Shown: positions 42,893 to 52,501, counted from the first letter of the stretch. The stretch is 57,177 nt of DNA from Hyphomicrobiales bacterium (GCA_028280515.1 JANQLP010000180.1:1-57177), one strand, 5' to 3'. The notes: a model not told the origin generated them from the letters alone. A program made the numbers and translations.

Positions 42893-43258
42893 CTACGCGT
42901 TTAGCCTCTGATAAAGAATCGTTGGCTGATAGTGACAAACAATAACTCACTCCCGTCAAATCTTGAGGTGTGAATCTCCTCTACAATTGAAATAGTCCAC
43001 AAGGATCAACATAATTTTCGTGGCCATAGGCGGCGTTAAGCATCATGACTCTCGGGGCATACATGTCTTTAGGTTTATGGTTCATCGTGCCAAAAACACG
43101 AGCTTCATAAGCAGCGTCAGCGTCTTGTTGATGTACGGAGACCAAAGAAGTTTGCCTAGTACAAATCTAATGAACGCCGAGACTCAACGAGCGCAGATAT
43201 TGACGGAAAGACGCTCTGAAATGGTAGCCGTCTTAGGCGATCTTCAATCCACTAGGGG
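42893..43258. other. Intergenic region at the edge of the lower-GC islet
   Basis: 366 bases with no gene. An 80-codon plus-strand frame from 43020 lacks coding character. Probably holds the DUF4062 promoter. Confidence 0.4.
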
Positions 43259-44533
43259 TTAACCCCCATTCCCCACAATCCCCTCCTTCCGCAGCGCGGC
43301 GATTTCTTCCTCCGACAACCCGAGATCGTTTGCCAGCACGTCGTCAGTGTCGGCGCCGTGGGCCGGCGGGGCGCGGCGGACGGACGCCGGCGTTTCAGAG
43401 AGTTTGACCGGGTAACGCGAGACGGGCACCTCGGTGCCGTCGGCGCGCTTCGGCTTGCGTACCATGTCGCGGTGGACGATCTGCGGGTTGGCGAACACCT
43501 CGTCCAGCCCCAGGATCGGGCCGCATGGCACCTTCGCTTGCTCCAGCGCCAGGATGGCGTCGTCGCGTTTCCATTTGAGGAACGCCGCGTCGACCGCCGC
43601 GTCCAGCTCGTCGCGGTTTTCGACGCGCGCCTTGGCCTTCTTGAACTTCGGATCGTCCTTCATCGCCTCCAGCCCCAGCACGTCGCAGGCACGGGCGAAC
43701 TGGGTATCGTTGCCGACAGCCAGAATGATATGGCCGTCCGACGCCTTGTAGATGCGGTAGGGCGCGAGCGCGGGGTGGCTGTTGCCGGTGCGCTGGGGCA
43801 CGAAGCCGGTGGTGAGATAGCTCGCCCCCTGATTGGCGAGCGCGGCGATCTGCGCCTCCAGCAGCGAGCAGTCGATATACTGCCCCTGCCCCGTGCGCTC
43901 GCGGTGGACGATGGCCGACAGGATGGCGGTGGTGGCGTACATGCCGCCGAACAGGTCCGAGACGGCGATGCCGACGCGGATCGGCCCGCCGCCGGGTTTC
44001 TCGTCCGGGCGCCCGGTGATCGACAGAACGCCGCTCATGCCCTGGATGATGTAGTCGTAGCCCGGGCGCGGCGCGAACGGCCCGTCCTGGCCGAACCCGG
44101 TGATCGAGCAGTAGATGACGGACGGGTTGGCGGCGGCGACGCTGGCGTAGTCGAGGCCGTATTTGGCGAGCCCGCCGGTCTTGAAGTTCTCCACCAGCAC
44201 GTCGCATTTCTCGGCCAGGCGGCGCACCAGGTCCGCGCCCAGCGGCTTGGCCAGATCGACGATGATGGAGCGCTTGTTGCGGTTGGCGGCGGTGTAGTAG
44301 GAGCCGTCGCCCGGCGTGCCGTCCGCATTTTCGAGAAAGGGCGGACCCCAGACGCGCGTGTCGTCGCCGTGGCCGGGCCGCTCCACCTTGATCACGTCGG
44401 CGCCCATGTCGCCCAGAAGCTGCCCGGTCCAGGGCCCCGCGAGCACCCGGCTCATGTCCAGAACGCGCAGGTGGGAGAGCGGGCCGGGTGCGGCTTGGGG
44501 CCCGTCTGATCGGTCTTGTGTTTCCTCCGCCAT
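43259..44533 (-). CDS. CaiB/BaiF-type (family III) CoA-transferase
   Basis: 424 residues. Family III signature: RVLDMSRVLAGPWTGQLLGD, MGADVIKVERPGHGDDTR, VLVENFKTGGLAKYGLDYAS, and catalytic-Asp block APRPGYDYIIQGMSG. The opening is most like succinyl-CoA:glutarate/hydroxymethylglutarate CoA-transferases (SUGCT type), which move CoA between dicarboxylic acids. Divergent from the acyl-CoA dehydrogenase gene, with a second, distinct CoA-transferase nearby; the group suggests catabolism of an organic acid through CoA thioesters. Substrate unknown. Confidence 0.9.
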   Translation of the reverse strand: MAEETQDRSDGPQAAPGPLSHLRVLDMSRVLAGPWTGQLLGDMGADVIKVERPGHGDDTRVWGPPFLENADGTPGDGSYYTAANRNKRSIIVDLAKPLGADLVRRLAEKCDVLVENFKTGGLAKYGLDYASVAAANPSVIYCSITGFGQDGPFAPRPGYDYIIQGMSGVLSITGRPDEKPGGGPIRVGIAVSDLFGGMYATTAILSAIVHRERTGQGQYIDCSLLEAQIAALANQGASYLTTGFVPQRTGNSHPALAPYRIYKASDGHIILAVGNDTQFARACDVLGLEAMKDDPKFKKAKARVENRDELDAAVDAAFLKWKRDDAILALEQAKVPCGPILGLDEVFANPQIVHRDMVRKPKRADGTEVPVSRYPVKLSETPASVRRAPPAHGADTDDVLANDLGLSEEEIAALRKEGIVGNGG

Positions 44534-44654
44534 AGGTCCTTGCCTTTTCTTTTTTTGAAGTGTTTACGGCCTTGCATGATGTTGCCACCATGTGCGCCGG
44601 TATACGCGAACTGGGCGTCAAAGGCGAAATAATCACAAAAAAGGAGCCGCACAC

Positions 44655-45815
44655 ATGGATTTCAGTCTGAGTTCGGAACAGGAGCAACTGGTCGACACGG
44701 TCCGCCGGTTTTCCCAGGCCGAGTTGCCGGAGATCGCTCGGGAGATCGAAGAGACGGGAGAGCCCGCGCCGCGCGCCATCATCAAACGCTATGCGGAGCT
44801 CGGCCTGCTCGGCACCAACATCCCCGAGGCGCTGGGCGGCGGCGGCATGACCCATCTGGACGCGGTACTGGTGCTGGAGGAGACGGCGAAGATCTCCCCG
44901 GCGGTCGCCTTTCCGATCTTTGAGTCGAGCTTCGGGCCCATTCTCGCCATTTCCCACTTCGCGCCCGAACCGCTGCGCGAACGCGTGGTGCCGAAAGTCT
45001 GCGCCGGCGAAATGATCGTCGCCGTCGCCATGTCGGAGCCGGACGCGGGCAGCGCCCTCACCGACCTGAAGACGACCGCGAAGGTCGATGGCGGCAAGAT
45101 CATAATCAACGGCATGAAGCGCTGGTGTTCCGGCGCGGGCCATTCCGACGCCTATGTGGTCTATGCGCGCATGTCCGACGATCCGGGAGCGAAGGGCATC
45201 GGCGCGGTGCTGGTGGAGAAGGACCGGGACGGGTTCACCTTCGGCAAGCCGGAGCACCATATGGGCTTCCGCGGCATCCCCAGCGCGGACATGTACTTTG
45301 AAAACGTGGAGGTGCCGGAGGAAAACCTCATCACGCCGGCGGGCGGGTTCCGCAAGCTCATGGAGGCGTTCGATCTGGAGCGCTGCGGCAACACGACCAT
45401 GAGCCTCGCCATCGCCCAGTCGGCCCTCGATCAGGCCCTCGCCTACGTGCAGGAGCGCAAGCAGTTCGGCAAGGAGATCGTCGAGTTCCAGGCGGTGCAG
45501 CTCAAACTTGCGGAGATGAAGATGAAGGTGGACGCCGCCCGGCTGCTGCTCTACCGCGCGGTGGTCAACGCGCAGAAGGGCCTGCCGTCCATCGCCGACA
45601 GTTCCATCGCCAAATGCTTCGCCAACGAGATGGTGCGCGAGGTGACGAGCACGGCGCTGCAACTCATGGGCGGCTACGGCTATTCGACCGAGTTCCCGCT
45701 GGAGCAGAAGCTTCGCGACGGCTGGGGCTGGGGCATCGCCGGCGGCACCATCGACATCCAGAAGATCAACATCGCTTCGGCCCTCGTCGGACGCCGGTTC
45801 GACCAGAGGCGTTAG
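44655..45815 (+). CDS. Acyl-CoA dehydrogenase
   Basis: 386 residues from the ATG at 44655 (AAGGAG 11 nt upstream; the frame is open to 44592). Family landmarks: MSEPDAGSALTDLKTTAKVD (FAD/substrate binding), RWCSGAGHSDAYVVYARM, ERKQFGKEIVEFQAVQLKLA, and LMGGYGYSTEFPLEQKLRD. The usual YEGT catalytic Glu block is IAGGTIDIQ here, so the base is more likely Glu242 in the DLER segment, as in isovaleryl-CoA dehydrogenase. It introduces a 2,3 double bond into an acyl-CoA, passing electrons to ETF. Next gene starts 3 bp after its stop. Confidence 0.92.
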   Translation: MDFSLSSEQEQLVDTVRRFSQAELPEIAREIEETGEPAPRAIIKRYAELGLLGTNIPEALGGGGMTHLDAVLVLEETAKISPAVAFPIFESSFGPILAISHFAPEPLRERVVPKVCAGEMIVAVAMSEPDAGSALTDLKTTAKVDGGKIIINGMKRWCSGAGHSDAYVVYARMSDDPGAKGIGAVLVEKDRDGFTFGKPEHHMGFRGIPSADMYFENVEVPEENLITPAGGFRKLMEAFDLERCGNTTMSLAIAQSALDQALAYVQERKQFGKEIVEFQAVQLKLAEMKMKVDAARLLLYRAVVNAQKGLPSIADSSIAKCFANEMVREVTSTALQLMGGYGYSTEFPLEQKLRDGWGWGIAGGTIDIQKINIASALVGRRFDQRR

Positions 45816-45818
45816 ACC

Positions 45819-47012
45819 ATGGCTGGCGACGATACACTGCCCCTCTCGGGCATCCGCATCCTCGATCTCACCACCACCGTCTTCGGTCCCTACACCACGC
45901 AGATCCTGGGCGATTTCGGCGCCGACGTGATCAAGATCGAGGCGCCCGGCGGCGACACGCTCAGGGGCGTGGGGCCCGCCCGCAGCGAGGGCATGGGCGC
46001 GTTCTTCCTCGGCACCAACCGCAACAAACGCTCGGTGGTGCTCGATCTCAAGCGCGAAGCGCACCGCGAGGCCCTGTGGCGGCTGATCGACGGCGCGCAG
46101 GGGCTTGTGCACAACATGCGCCCGCAGAAGATGGCCGCACTTGGCTTCGATCCTGAGAGCGTGCGCGTCCGCAACCCGCAAATCGTCTACGCGGCGCTGC
46201 TCGGCTATCTGGAGGACGGCCCCTATGGCGGCCGCCCCGCCTATGACGACGTGGTGCAGGGGGAATGCGGCACGGCGGCGACATTCGCCGCGCGCGACGG
46301 CGCCCCGGCGCTGATGCCCTCCGTTCTGGTGGACAAGAACGCCGCGCTGATGGCCGCCAACGCGATCATCGCCGCCCTGCTGCAGCGCGAGCGAACCGGC
46401 GAAGGCGTCACGCTCCAGTCGGGCATGTTCGAGACCATGGCCGCCTACAATCTGGTGGAGCACCAGTACGGCGCGGTGTTCTCGCCGCCCGAAGGCCCGA
46501 CCGGCTATCCACGCACGCTCTCGCCCGAGCGGCGGCCCTTTCCGACCCGCGACGGTCATATCTGCATGCTCGCCTATACGGACGGTCAGTGGCGTGCGTT
46601 CTGGAAAGTCGCCGGCCGTGAGGACCTGACCGACGACGAGCGGTTCGTCACCATCTCCGCGCGCACCCGCAACATCGATGCGCTCTATGCGGAAGCCGGA
46701 AAGGCGCTCGCGGACAAGACAAGCGCCGAGTGGCTGGAGTTGCTCACTGCCGCGGAAATCCCTGCCGGCCCGGTCAACGATTTTCAGGACCTGCGCGCCG
46801 ACCCGCACCTGAACGCCATTGGCTTCTACCGCGCCTACGAGCATCCGAGCGAAGGCGCGCTGGAAATCCCCGATCCCGGCTACCGCATCGACGGCGGCAC
46901 GCTGCCGGTCCGCCATCATCAGCCCAAACTTGGTGAGCATACCCGTGACGTTTTGCGCGAAGCGGGGTATTCGGCAGGCGAGATCGACACCCTGCTCGCC
47001 GGGACGGGCTGA
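45819..47012 (+). CDS. CaiB/BaiF-type CoA-transferase
   Basis: 397 residues. SGIRILDLTTTVFGPYTTQI, LGDFGADVIKIEAPGGDTLR, LVHNMRPQKMAALGFDPESV and GRPAYDDVVQGECG (catalytic Asp in AYDD) define the family. It is cotranscribed with the acyl-CoA dehydrogenase and probably supplies its CoA-ester substrate from a free acid. The ATG-containing start has no strong ribosome site but the 3-bp gap suggests coupling. Confidence 0.92.
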   Translation: MAGDDTLPLSGIRILDLTTTVFGPYTTQILGDFGADVIKIEAPGGDTLRGVGPARSEGMGAFFLGTNRNKRSVVLDLKREAHREALWRLIDGAQGLVHNMRPQKMAALGFDPESVRVRNPQIVYAALLGYLEDGPYGGRPAYDDVVQGECGTAATFAARDGAPALMPSVLVDKNAALMAANAIIAALLQRERTGEGVTLQSGMFETMAAYNLVEHQYGAVFSPPEGPTGYPRTLSPERRPFPTRDGHICMLAYTDGQWRAFWKVAGREDLTDDERFVTISARTRNIDALYAEAGKALADKTSAEWLELLTAAEIPAGPVNDFQDLRADPHLNAIGFYRAYEHPSEGALEIPDPGYRIDGGTLPVRHHQPKLGEHTRDVLREAGYSAGEIDTLLAGTG

Positions 47013-47077
47013 ACGGACCATCTCGCGGCAGAACGCTAAGTGCGGTAGGCTTACACCACTTCAGGATTAATCCCGCC

Positions 47078-47842
47078 ATGGCACTGACACCGGAATCGAG
47101 AGCGCTTCTCATCCACACCGCCGCCTATGTGGCGGTCAACGCGGGACTGTTCGTCCTTAACGCGACGCAAACGCCGGAACCGGGCGAGACCCGCGAGTGG
47201 TGGGTGGTCTGGGTGGTTGCCGGCTGGGGCATCGGCCTCGCCGCCCACGCATTCGCCGTTTGGGCGGAGGGGCGCGCCAGGGCGGGACAGCTCCTCGCTG
47301 ATCCGCACGTGCGCGGCGTGGCGGTGCACCTGTTCATCTATCTCGCCGTCAACACGCTTCTGGTCGTGGTCAACCTGACCACGTCGCCGAACACGCTGTG
47401 GTCGATCTGGCCGATCCTCATCTGGGGCGTGGCGCTCGCGGGCCACGCCTACCTCGTCTATCGGGCGATGCTGCGGAAGACGGTCGAGCGCTACGCGACG
47501 GAGCAGGAAATCCTGACCCGGATCCAGCTCGAGCGCCATGCGGCGGAAATCGCCGCCGCCGTCGCCCTGGTCGAGACGGACGAAGCGCCCGTGCCCGCCG
47601 GCGAGGCCGAGCCTGCTGAAGGGCCCGCGCCCAAGCCCAAACGAAAGCGCGCGGCGGCGAAGACAACCCGCCGCACCACGCGAAAGGCGCCGCGGAAAAA
47701 GGCGTCAGGCTCAACTACCCGCAGCGCGGCGAAGAAGACCACCCGCACGAAACGCACCACCACGCGCACGGCCAAGGCGAAGAAGCCGGCCACGCGCCGC
47801 GGGGTGCGCAAGCCGGCTTCGAAGACAGGCGAGAAGGGCTGA
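47078..47842 (+). CDS. Membrane protein with two 2TM domains and a basic AlgP/histone-like tail
   Basis: 254 residues. Two similar pairs of membrane helices: TAAYVAVNAGLFVLNA / WWVVWVVAGWGIGLAAHAFA and HLFIYLAVNTLLVVVNL / LWSIWPILIWGVALAGHAY, an arrangement of the 2TM family duplicated in tandem. From about residue 185 the tail is Lys/Arg/Ala/Thr-rich (KRKRAAAKTTRRTTRKAPRK), as in histone H1-like or AlgP proteins, and may bind nucleic acid or be disordered. It ends 8 bp from the convergent gene. Confidence 0.75.
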   Translation: MALTPESRALLIHTAAYVAVNAGLFVLNATQTPEPGETREWWVVWVVAGWGIGLAAHAFAVWAEGRARAGQLLADPHVRGVAVHLFIYLAVNTLLVVVNLTTSPNTLWSIWPILIWGVALAGHAYLVYRAMLRKTVERYATEQEILTRIQLERHAAEIAAAVALVETDEAPVPAGEAEPAEGPAPKPKRKRAAAKTTRRTTRKAPRKKASGSTTRSAAKKTTRTKRTTTRTAKAKKPATRRGVRKPASKTGEKG

Positions 47843-47850
47843 CGCCCGCG

Positions 47851-48192
47851 CTATTGCGGCGTCATCGTGTAGCCGTTGCTGGTGGTGTATTTGCCGCCGG
47901 CGTCGGTCCAGGTGCCGCACTGCTCACCTTCACCGTCCCACTGGCTGCAGAACTCATTGCCCTTGATGAACCACTTGCCGGTCTTCTTGATGCCGACTTT
48001 CAGGGTCATCGACGCCGATCCATCCGCGCCGAAGTTCATGACTCCGTTGTATTTTCCGGCAAAATCCATGGTCTTGCCGGAGACCGCCGCCTTGATCTGG
48101 TCACCGGTCATTTCCGCCTTGGCCGGGGTCGCGAGCATCAGGGCAGGCAGCGCGAGGGCACAGATCGAGAGAGCTTTCAGGATGTTGGTCAT
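47851..48192 (-). CDS. Secreted small protein of unknown function
   Basis: 113 residues from the ATG at 48192 (AGGAG-like site upstream; the longer frame to 48267 is not needed). Signal peptide MTNILKALSICALALPALMLA to TPAKA. The mature part has the pattern MTGDQIKAAVSGKTMDFAGK ... GADGSASMTLKVG ... WFIKGNEFCSQWDGEGEQCG, as in a small lipocalin-like or META-type periplasmic domain with two Cys. Function unknown. Confidence 0.7.
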   Translation of the reverse strand: MTNILKALSICALALPALMLATPAKAEMTGDQIKAAVSGKTMDFAGKYNGVMNFGADGSASMTLKVGIKKTGKWFIKGNEFCSQWDGEGEQCGTWTDAGGKYTTSNGYTMTPQ

Positions 48193-48320
48193 GGAGGAGA
48201 CTCCGCTGTTACTGGCGAGATGGAAGCAGATGGGGATTCGATCCTGGTGTTTCAAACCCCGCTGCAACTGAATGCTTCAAAAAGTCTACGCGCCAATGAC
48301 GGCAAGACCATGAACCGGGC

Positions 48321-49262
48321 CTACCCCACACGGCTTTCGATCACGTCCCAGATCAGCGCGGCGATGTCCTCGCCACCGAACCGCTTCACCTCGCGGATGC
48401 CGGTCGGCGACGTCACGTTGATTTCCGTCAGATAGTCGCCGATCACGTCGATGCCAACGAAGATCAGGCCCCGCTTCTTCAACTCGGGCCCAAGGCGGTC
48501 GCAGATTTCATGATCGCGCTTGGAGAGGTCCACCGGCGTCGGCGTGCCGCCGATATGCATGTTGGAGCGCGTCTCGTCCTGGGCCGGCACGCGGTTGATG
48601 GCCCCGGCGAGCTTGCCGTCCACCAGAATGATGCGCTTGTCCCCGCCACGGACCTCAGGCAAGTACTGCTGCACCATGAACGGCTCGCGCAGCATGAGCT
48701 GAAACAGCTCGACGAGCGACGCCAGATTGGTGTCATCGGACTTGAGGAGGAAAACCGCCTCGCCGCCGTTTCCGTAAAGCGGCTTGACGATGATGTCCTT
48801 GTACTCGGCCCGGAACGCCTTCACGTCGTCGAGCGACCGCGTCACCATGGTCGGCGGCATCAGGTCAAGGAAATCGAGCACAAAGATCTTCTCCGGCGCG
48901 TTGCGCACATAGCAGGGGTCGTTGACCACCAGCGTCTCGGGATGGATGCGCTCCAGCAGATGCGTGGTGGTGATGTAGCTCATGTCGAACGGCGGGTCCT
49001 GGCGCAGATGAACCACGTCGAGGTCGCCGAGGTTCACGGTGCGTGCGTCCGAAAGCTGATAGTGGTCGCCCGGCCTGTCTTCGACCCGGAGCGTTTCCCC
49101 GTGCGCCATCAGCTCGCCGTTCCTGAGCGCGAGGTTCTGCGGGGTGTAGTAAAAAATGTCGTGCCCGCGGGACTGGGCCTCCAGCAGCAACGCGAACGTC
49201 GAATCGCCCTTGATATCGATCCGTTCGATCGGATCCATCTGGAACGCAACCTTAAGCGCCAT
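48321..49262 (-). CDS. gshB: Glutathione synthetase
   Basis: 313 residues. Classical prokaryotic GshB: start [20 protein letters not shown] (first line of the N-terminal domain), [35 protein letters not shown] (ATP-grasp small lid), [16 protein letters not shown] and the metal-binding block [20 protein letters not shown]. It joins glycine to gamma-glutamylcysteine with ATP. GGGAGGGG lies just upstream of the ATG. It belongs to the gshB-yraN-rsmI run, a common order in alphaproteobacteria. Confidence 0.96.
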   Translation of the reverse strand: MALKVAFQMDPIERIDIKGDSTFALLLEAQSRGHDIFYYTPQNLALRNGELMAHGETLRVEDRPGDHYQLSDARTVNLGDLDVVHLRQDPPFDMSYITTTHLLERIHPETLVVNDPCYVRNAPEKIFVLDFLDLMPPTMVTRSLDDVKAFRAEYKDIIVKPLYGNGGEAVFLLKSDDTNLASLVELFQLMLREPFMVQQYLPEVRGGDKRIILVDGKLAGAINRVPAQDETRSNMHIGGTPTPVDLSKRDHEICDRLGPELKKRGLIFVGIDVIGDYLTEINVTSPTGIREVKRFGGEDIAALIWDVIESRVG

Positions 49263-49312
49263 TTGCCCCTCCCTTATTGTTCTCCAGAAGCTGCCGCGTG
49301 GCGCGCGTCACG

Positions 49313-49675
49313 TCAAACCCGAAATGCCGACGCGATATGTCGCGGCCAGCTCCATGGCGCCACGAGCACCACGTCAAAAGAGATGTCGCAGTCCCGATCC
49401 CGGGCCCGGACGGCGAGCCAGTGTTCGGCCGCACGCGCGATGCGCGAACGCTGGCGTGGCGTCACCGAGCCAGCGGCCGCATCGAGATCGCCGCGCACCT
49501 TCACCTCCACGAAGGCGATGTGGCGGCCCCGCCGCGCGACCAGATCGATCTCGCCCGCGCGCGAGCGGAACCGGCGGTCGAGAATACGGTAGCCTTTAGC
49601 GCGCAACAGCCAGGCGGCGAGCGTCTCGGCCCAGTGCCCCCGGCGTTCCGCTTCACGCCGCGCCGACCGGTTCAC
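49313..49675 (-). CDS. yraN: YraN family (UPF0102) nuclease-like protein
   Basis: 120 residues: RGHWAETLAAWLLRAKGYRI, LDRRFRSRAGEIDLVARRG, HIAFVEVKVRGDLDAAAGSV. The E...GEIDLVA...FVEVK pattern is the PD-(D/E)xK core of UPF0102. Its start overlaps the rsmI stop by 4 bases (ATGA), so it is coupled. Possibly a Holliday-junction or repair-type nuclease; function not established. Confidence 0.92.
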   Translation of the reverse strand: MNRSARREAERRGHWAETLAAWLLRAKGYRILDRRFRSRAGEIDLVARRGRHIAFVEVKVRGDLDAAAGSVTPRQRSRIARAAEHWLAVRARDRDCDISFDVVLVAPWSWPRHIASAFRV

Positions 49676-50673
49676 GGTCCGGCGTCCTTGTCCTTCAGCG
49701 ACAGTGCCAGCTGGTAGACGCGTTTGCGGGACACGCCGAGCCGGTCCGTTGTGTCCTGCACGGCGTCGCGAAACGACCCCTCGCCCATGACCCTCTCCAG
49801 CGCAGTCACGATCTCCGCATCGCTGACGTCGGCGGGCGGCGGCGGACCTGCAATGACGACGAACTCGCCCTTGGGTCCGAGCGTCCCGGCGGCGCGTTGC
49901 ACAAGGTCTTCAAGAGGACCGGCAACATGTGCTTCGTGCAGCTTGGTGAGCTCCTTGGCGACCACGCCCTCGCGGTCGCCGAATATGTCGCGCAGATCGT
50001 CGAGCATTCCCTGAAGCCGGGACGGCGCCTCGTAGAAGATGAAGGTTGCAGGGATAGCGCTCAGAGCCTCAAGCCGCTTGCGGCGTGCTGCCGATTTCGG
50101 CGGCAGGAAGCCTTCGAAACAGAAGCGGTCCGTGGGCAACCCGGATGACGTGAGCGCCGCAAGGACGGCGGACGCACCGGGAACGGCGAAGACCGACAGA
50201 CCCTCTTCGCGCAGCGAGCGGACGAGCTTGTTGCCCGGATCGGAGATGAGCGGCGTGCCCGCATCGGCGATGAGCGCAACCGCATGGCCCGCCCGTACCC
50301 GCGCCAGGATGCGCGGGCGTTCCTTCGCCGCATTGTGCTCGTGATAGGCGAAAAGCTCGCCGGAAATGGCGAAGTGAGAGAGCAGTTTCCGGCTGTGGCG
50401 GGTGTCTTCGCAAAAGACCATGTCGGCGCGCGCGAGCGTTGCAAGCGCCCTGAGCGAGATATCGCCGAGATTGCCGATGGGCGTCGAGACGAGGTAGAGC
50501 CCCGGCGCAAGCGGCTTTGCCAGCTCCGTCTGAAGCGTCGATCCGGCGGCCGAAACGACACGTTCCACATCGCCTTGCGCACTGCCAGGGGTTTTTGCGT
50601 CGTCGGCATTCATGGCGGCGGAATCTAGGTCATCGGGACCGGTAGCGTCCACTACCATGACTGGCTGGCGCAT
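49672..50673 (-). CDS. rsmI: 16S rRNA 2'-O-ribose C1402 methyltransferase
   Basis: 333 residues, slightly long; an internal ATG at 50613 would give 313. Tetrapyrrole-methylase fold: LAPGLYLVSTPIGNLGDISL, FCEDTRHSRKLLSHFAISG, ALIADAGTPLISDPGNKLVR, VPGASAVLAALTSSGLPTDR, FLPPKSAARRKRLEAL and FYEAPSRL. These are diagnostic of RsmI, which methylates the ribosomal P-site using SAM. The C-terminal 45 residues carry a helix-turn-helix-like segment (FRDAVQDTTDRLGVSRKRVY). Confidence 0.96.
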   Translation of the reverse strand: MRQPVMVVDATGPDDLDSAAMNADDAKTPGSAQGDVERVVSAAGSTLQTELAKPLAPGLYLVSTPIGNLGDISLRALATLARADMVFCEDTRHSRKLLSHFAISGELFAYHEHNAAKERPRILARVRAGHAVALIADAGTPLISDPGNKLVRSLREEGLSVFAVPGASAVLAALTSSGLPTDRFCFEGFLPPKSAARRKRLEALSAIPATFIFYEAPSRLQGMLDDLRDIFGDREGVVAKELTKLHEAHVAGPLEDLVQRAAGTLGPKGEFVVIAGPPPPADVSDAEIVTALERVMGEGSFRDAVQDTTDRLGVSRKRVYQLALSLKDKDAGP

Positions 50674-50732
50674 TCGGACTGCCCTCGTTCACCAGCGCAT
50701 AACCCAACTGGAGACCAATCGAGAACGGCCGA

Positions 50733-51662
50733 TCACCACCTGAACTTCGCACCGATGACCGGGCCGTGCAGGATCGCGTCAACGCCGCTCCCGCCAAATG
50801 GCCCCGCCTCGTCATAATCGAAGCTGAGCGCGCGGTAACCGATCACCGCGTGGACAGGAATGCCGAAAAAGCTCGTATCGCAGCCATACGTCCCGAAGGC
50901 CTGCCAGGAAAATTCGCTTCCCACGCCGAAACCGCCAATATCGCCGATGAACGTCAGCTCGGAGCCCGACGCCGTCTTGTGCTTCACGCGGGTGCCGACG
51001 ATCGGATCCCACCAGTCCAACGTCCCGGAACGGCCGATTGCCCGCGAGCCGGATGCCTGAAAGCCGATGCCCGGCAGCGAGACTGTCGCGGAAACTCTGG
51101 CGGAAACGTCCACACTCTGGTTCCAGTAGCGCGCGGAGCCCATCAGGTCGACCGCCGTGGTCGATGCGCCATTGGTCCAGCGTGCCACCTCTATGGCGAC
51201 CCCGGGCTGAACGATCGTCAGCTCATAGTTGAGATCGGCGCTCGCGGAGACGAGGATGTTCAGATTGGCTATCGGATTGCCGCTTCTCTGAATGTTTCCC
51301 GAGAAATCCAGATCGGCCCACACAACGTCCGCAAACACGGCGAACGGCCCTCTCCGCGCCTCGAAAAATCCCATCCAGGCGCCGACGATATTGTTGTCTT
51401 CCGCGAGGTCAATGAAGCTCTTGTCGATGTCGATCCTGTGCCCGCGCACCGAAGTGCTGCCGTTGAAGCCTATGAGCCACGCATAGGGCTCAGCGGAGAC
51501 GCGCCACTTGTCAGGGGCAGGTGGTGGTGCGGCATATTTCTGCTCAGATGCACCGCCCATGTCCGCGGCAACCGCCGGCGCGGGCGCGGCAAGAGCCCAA
51601 ACGGCCGTGCACAGCAGCACGGCTGCAACTGTCGGACACTTTCTGAAAAACCACGCGAACAT
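50733..51662 (-). CDS. Outer-membrane beta-barrel protein
   Basis: 309 residues from the ATG at 51662 (signal peptide MFAWFFRKCPTVAAVLLCTA to VAA; the longer frame to 51755 has no support). The mature part alternates beta strands with aromatic ends: WRVSAEPYAWLIGFNGSTSV, FADVVWADLDFSG, HAVIGYRALSFDYD and the final GPVIGAKFRW. The terminal aromatic residue is the usual beta-barrel insertion signal. It resembles the outer-membrane proteins annotated only as hypothetical in Hyphomicrobiales. Role unknown. Confidence 0.75.
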   Translation of the reverse strand: MFAWFFRKCPTVAAVLLCTAVWALAAPAPAVAADMGGASEQKYAAPPPAPDKWRVSAEPYAWLIGFNGSTSVRGHRIDIDKSFIDLAEDNNIVGAWMGFFEARRGPFAVFADVVWADLDFSGNIQRSGNPIANLNILVSASADLNYELTIVQPGVAIEVARWTNGASTTAVDLMGSARYWNQSVDVSARVSATVSLPGIGFQASGSRAIGRSGTLDWWDPIVGTRVKHKTASGSELTFIGDIGGFGVGSEFSWQAFGTYGCDTSFFGIPVHAVIGYRALSFDYDEAGPFGGSGVDAILHGPVIGAKFRW

Positions 51663-51885
51663 GAATGAACGCCCCCCGCGCCAAACACACCTCATGATTA
51701 GCGCAAGAGCACGGTATTTGGCCAGAGAATACAGGCCGCGCAGGCCCCACAACATTTCAACCGGGTGTATTCTACCGGCCAGACTCCTGCGGCGATGCCC
51801 GTGAACAAGATGTCGGCAAGATCACATATGCACCGGCAACGCGCGCACTCGAATGGATTCAAATCAGCAGACGCCGGACGTCACC

Positions 51886-52344
51886 CTAGGCGCGGGCATA
51901 TTCGACGGGCGTCGGCAGGCCAAGCCTTGCAAAAAGACTGACCTCGGCGGCGACAATATCGTGCAGCGTATAGCCGTCCAGCACGGTCAAAAACGCGTCC
52001 AGGGCCTCGTGCAGCATGCCGCTCAGGCGACAGACACCGGAAATCTGGCAACTGTTCCTGCCCGGCTCGAAGCACTCGACCAGCGCAAGACTGTCTTCCG
52101 CACCTCGCACCACCGCACCCACCGAAATGTTCTTCGGATGCCTGGCGAGGCAGAGCCCGCCGCCGCGGCCCCGACGGCTTTCAATCCATCCTTCGCGGGC
52201 CAGGTGGTGGACGATCTTGCGCAGATGTTCCTTCGAGACACGGTAGCGGGTCGATATCTCGTCGATGGTGCTGAGGCCGTCGGGTTTGCTCGCGAGATAG
52301 ATCAGCACGCGGAGCGCGAAGTCCGTGAATTTGGAAAGGTGCAT
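51886..52344 (-). CDS. nsrR: Rrf2-family regulator, NsrR type
   Basis: 152 residues from the ATG at 52344. Rrf2 opening MHLSKFTDFALRVLIYLASK, winged helix with YRVSKEHLRKIVHHLAREGW and the GRGGGLCLA wing, and three clustered Cys in ECFEPGRNSCQISGVCRL that match the NsrR Fe-S ligand arrangement. NsrR loses its cluster on contact with nitric oxide and derepresses its targets. It is the last gene of a small operon whose promoter carries two NsrR-like sites, so autoregulation is likely. Confidence 0.88.
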   Translation of the reverse strand: MHLSKFTDFALRVLIYLASKPDGLSTIDEISTRYRVSKEHLRKIVHHLAREGWIESRRGRGGGLCLARHPKNISVGAVVRGAEDSLALVECFEPGRNSCQISGVCRLSGMLHEALDAFLTVLDGYTLHDIVAAEVSLFARLGLPTPVEYARA

Positions 52345-52364
52345 GTCCCGGTACCTTGATATCC

Positions 52365-52478
52365 CTAGATGATCAGCGCGAGTATCGCCCAAATGTAAAG
52401 GGGCGCGGGAACCAGACCCCAGATGAGGATCCAGGGCAGTGTGACAAGCGGATTGATCCGTTTTCTGGCGCGTCGCAT
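52365..52478 (-). CDS. 37-residue single-pass membrane protein
   Basis: Starts at the ATG at 52478 with AGGAGG 9-14 nt upstream: MRRARKRINPLVTLPWILIW, GLVPAPLYIWAILALII. A basic N-terminus followed by one hydrophobic helix. It lies between the 73-residue membrane protein and nsrR in the same operon. Too small for most gene finders. Function unknown. Confidence 0.65.
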   Translation of the reverse strand: MRRARKRINPLVTLPWILIWGLVPAPLYIWAILALII

Positions 52479-52501
52479 CGGATCGGTCCTCCTTTTGAGG
52501 T

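Noticed and set aside
43395-47021. A 1208-codon minus-strand open frame spanning three metabolic genes
   Set aside because: It is an antisense shadow of two CoA-transferase genes and an acyl-CoA dehydrogenase in GC-rich DNA; the protein is low-complexity Arg/Ala/Gly and shares no family.
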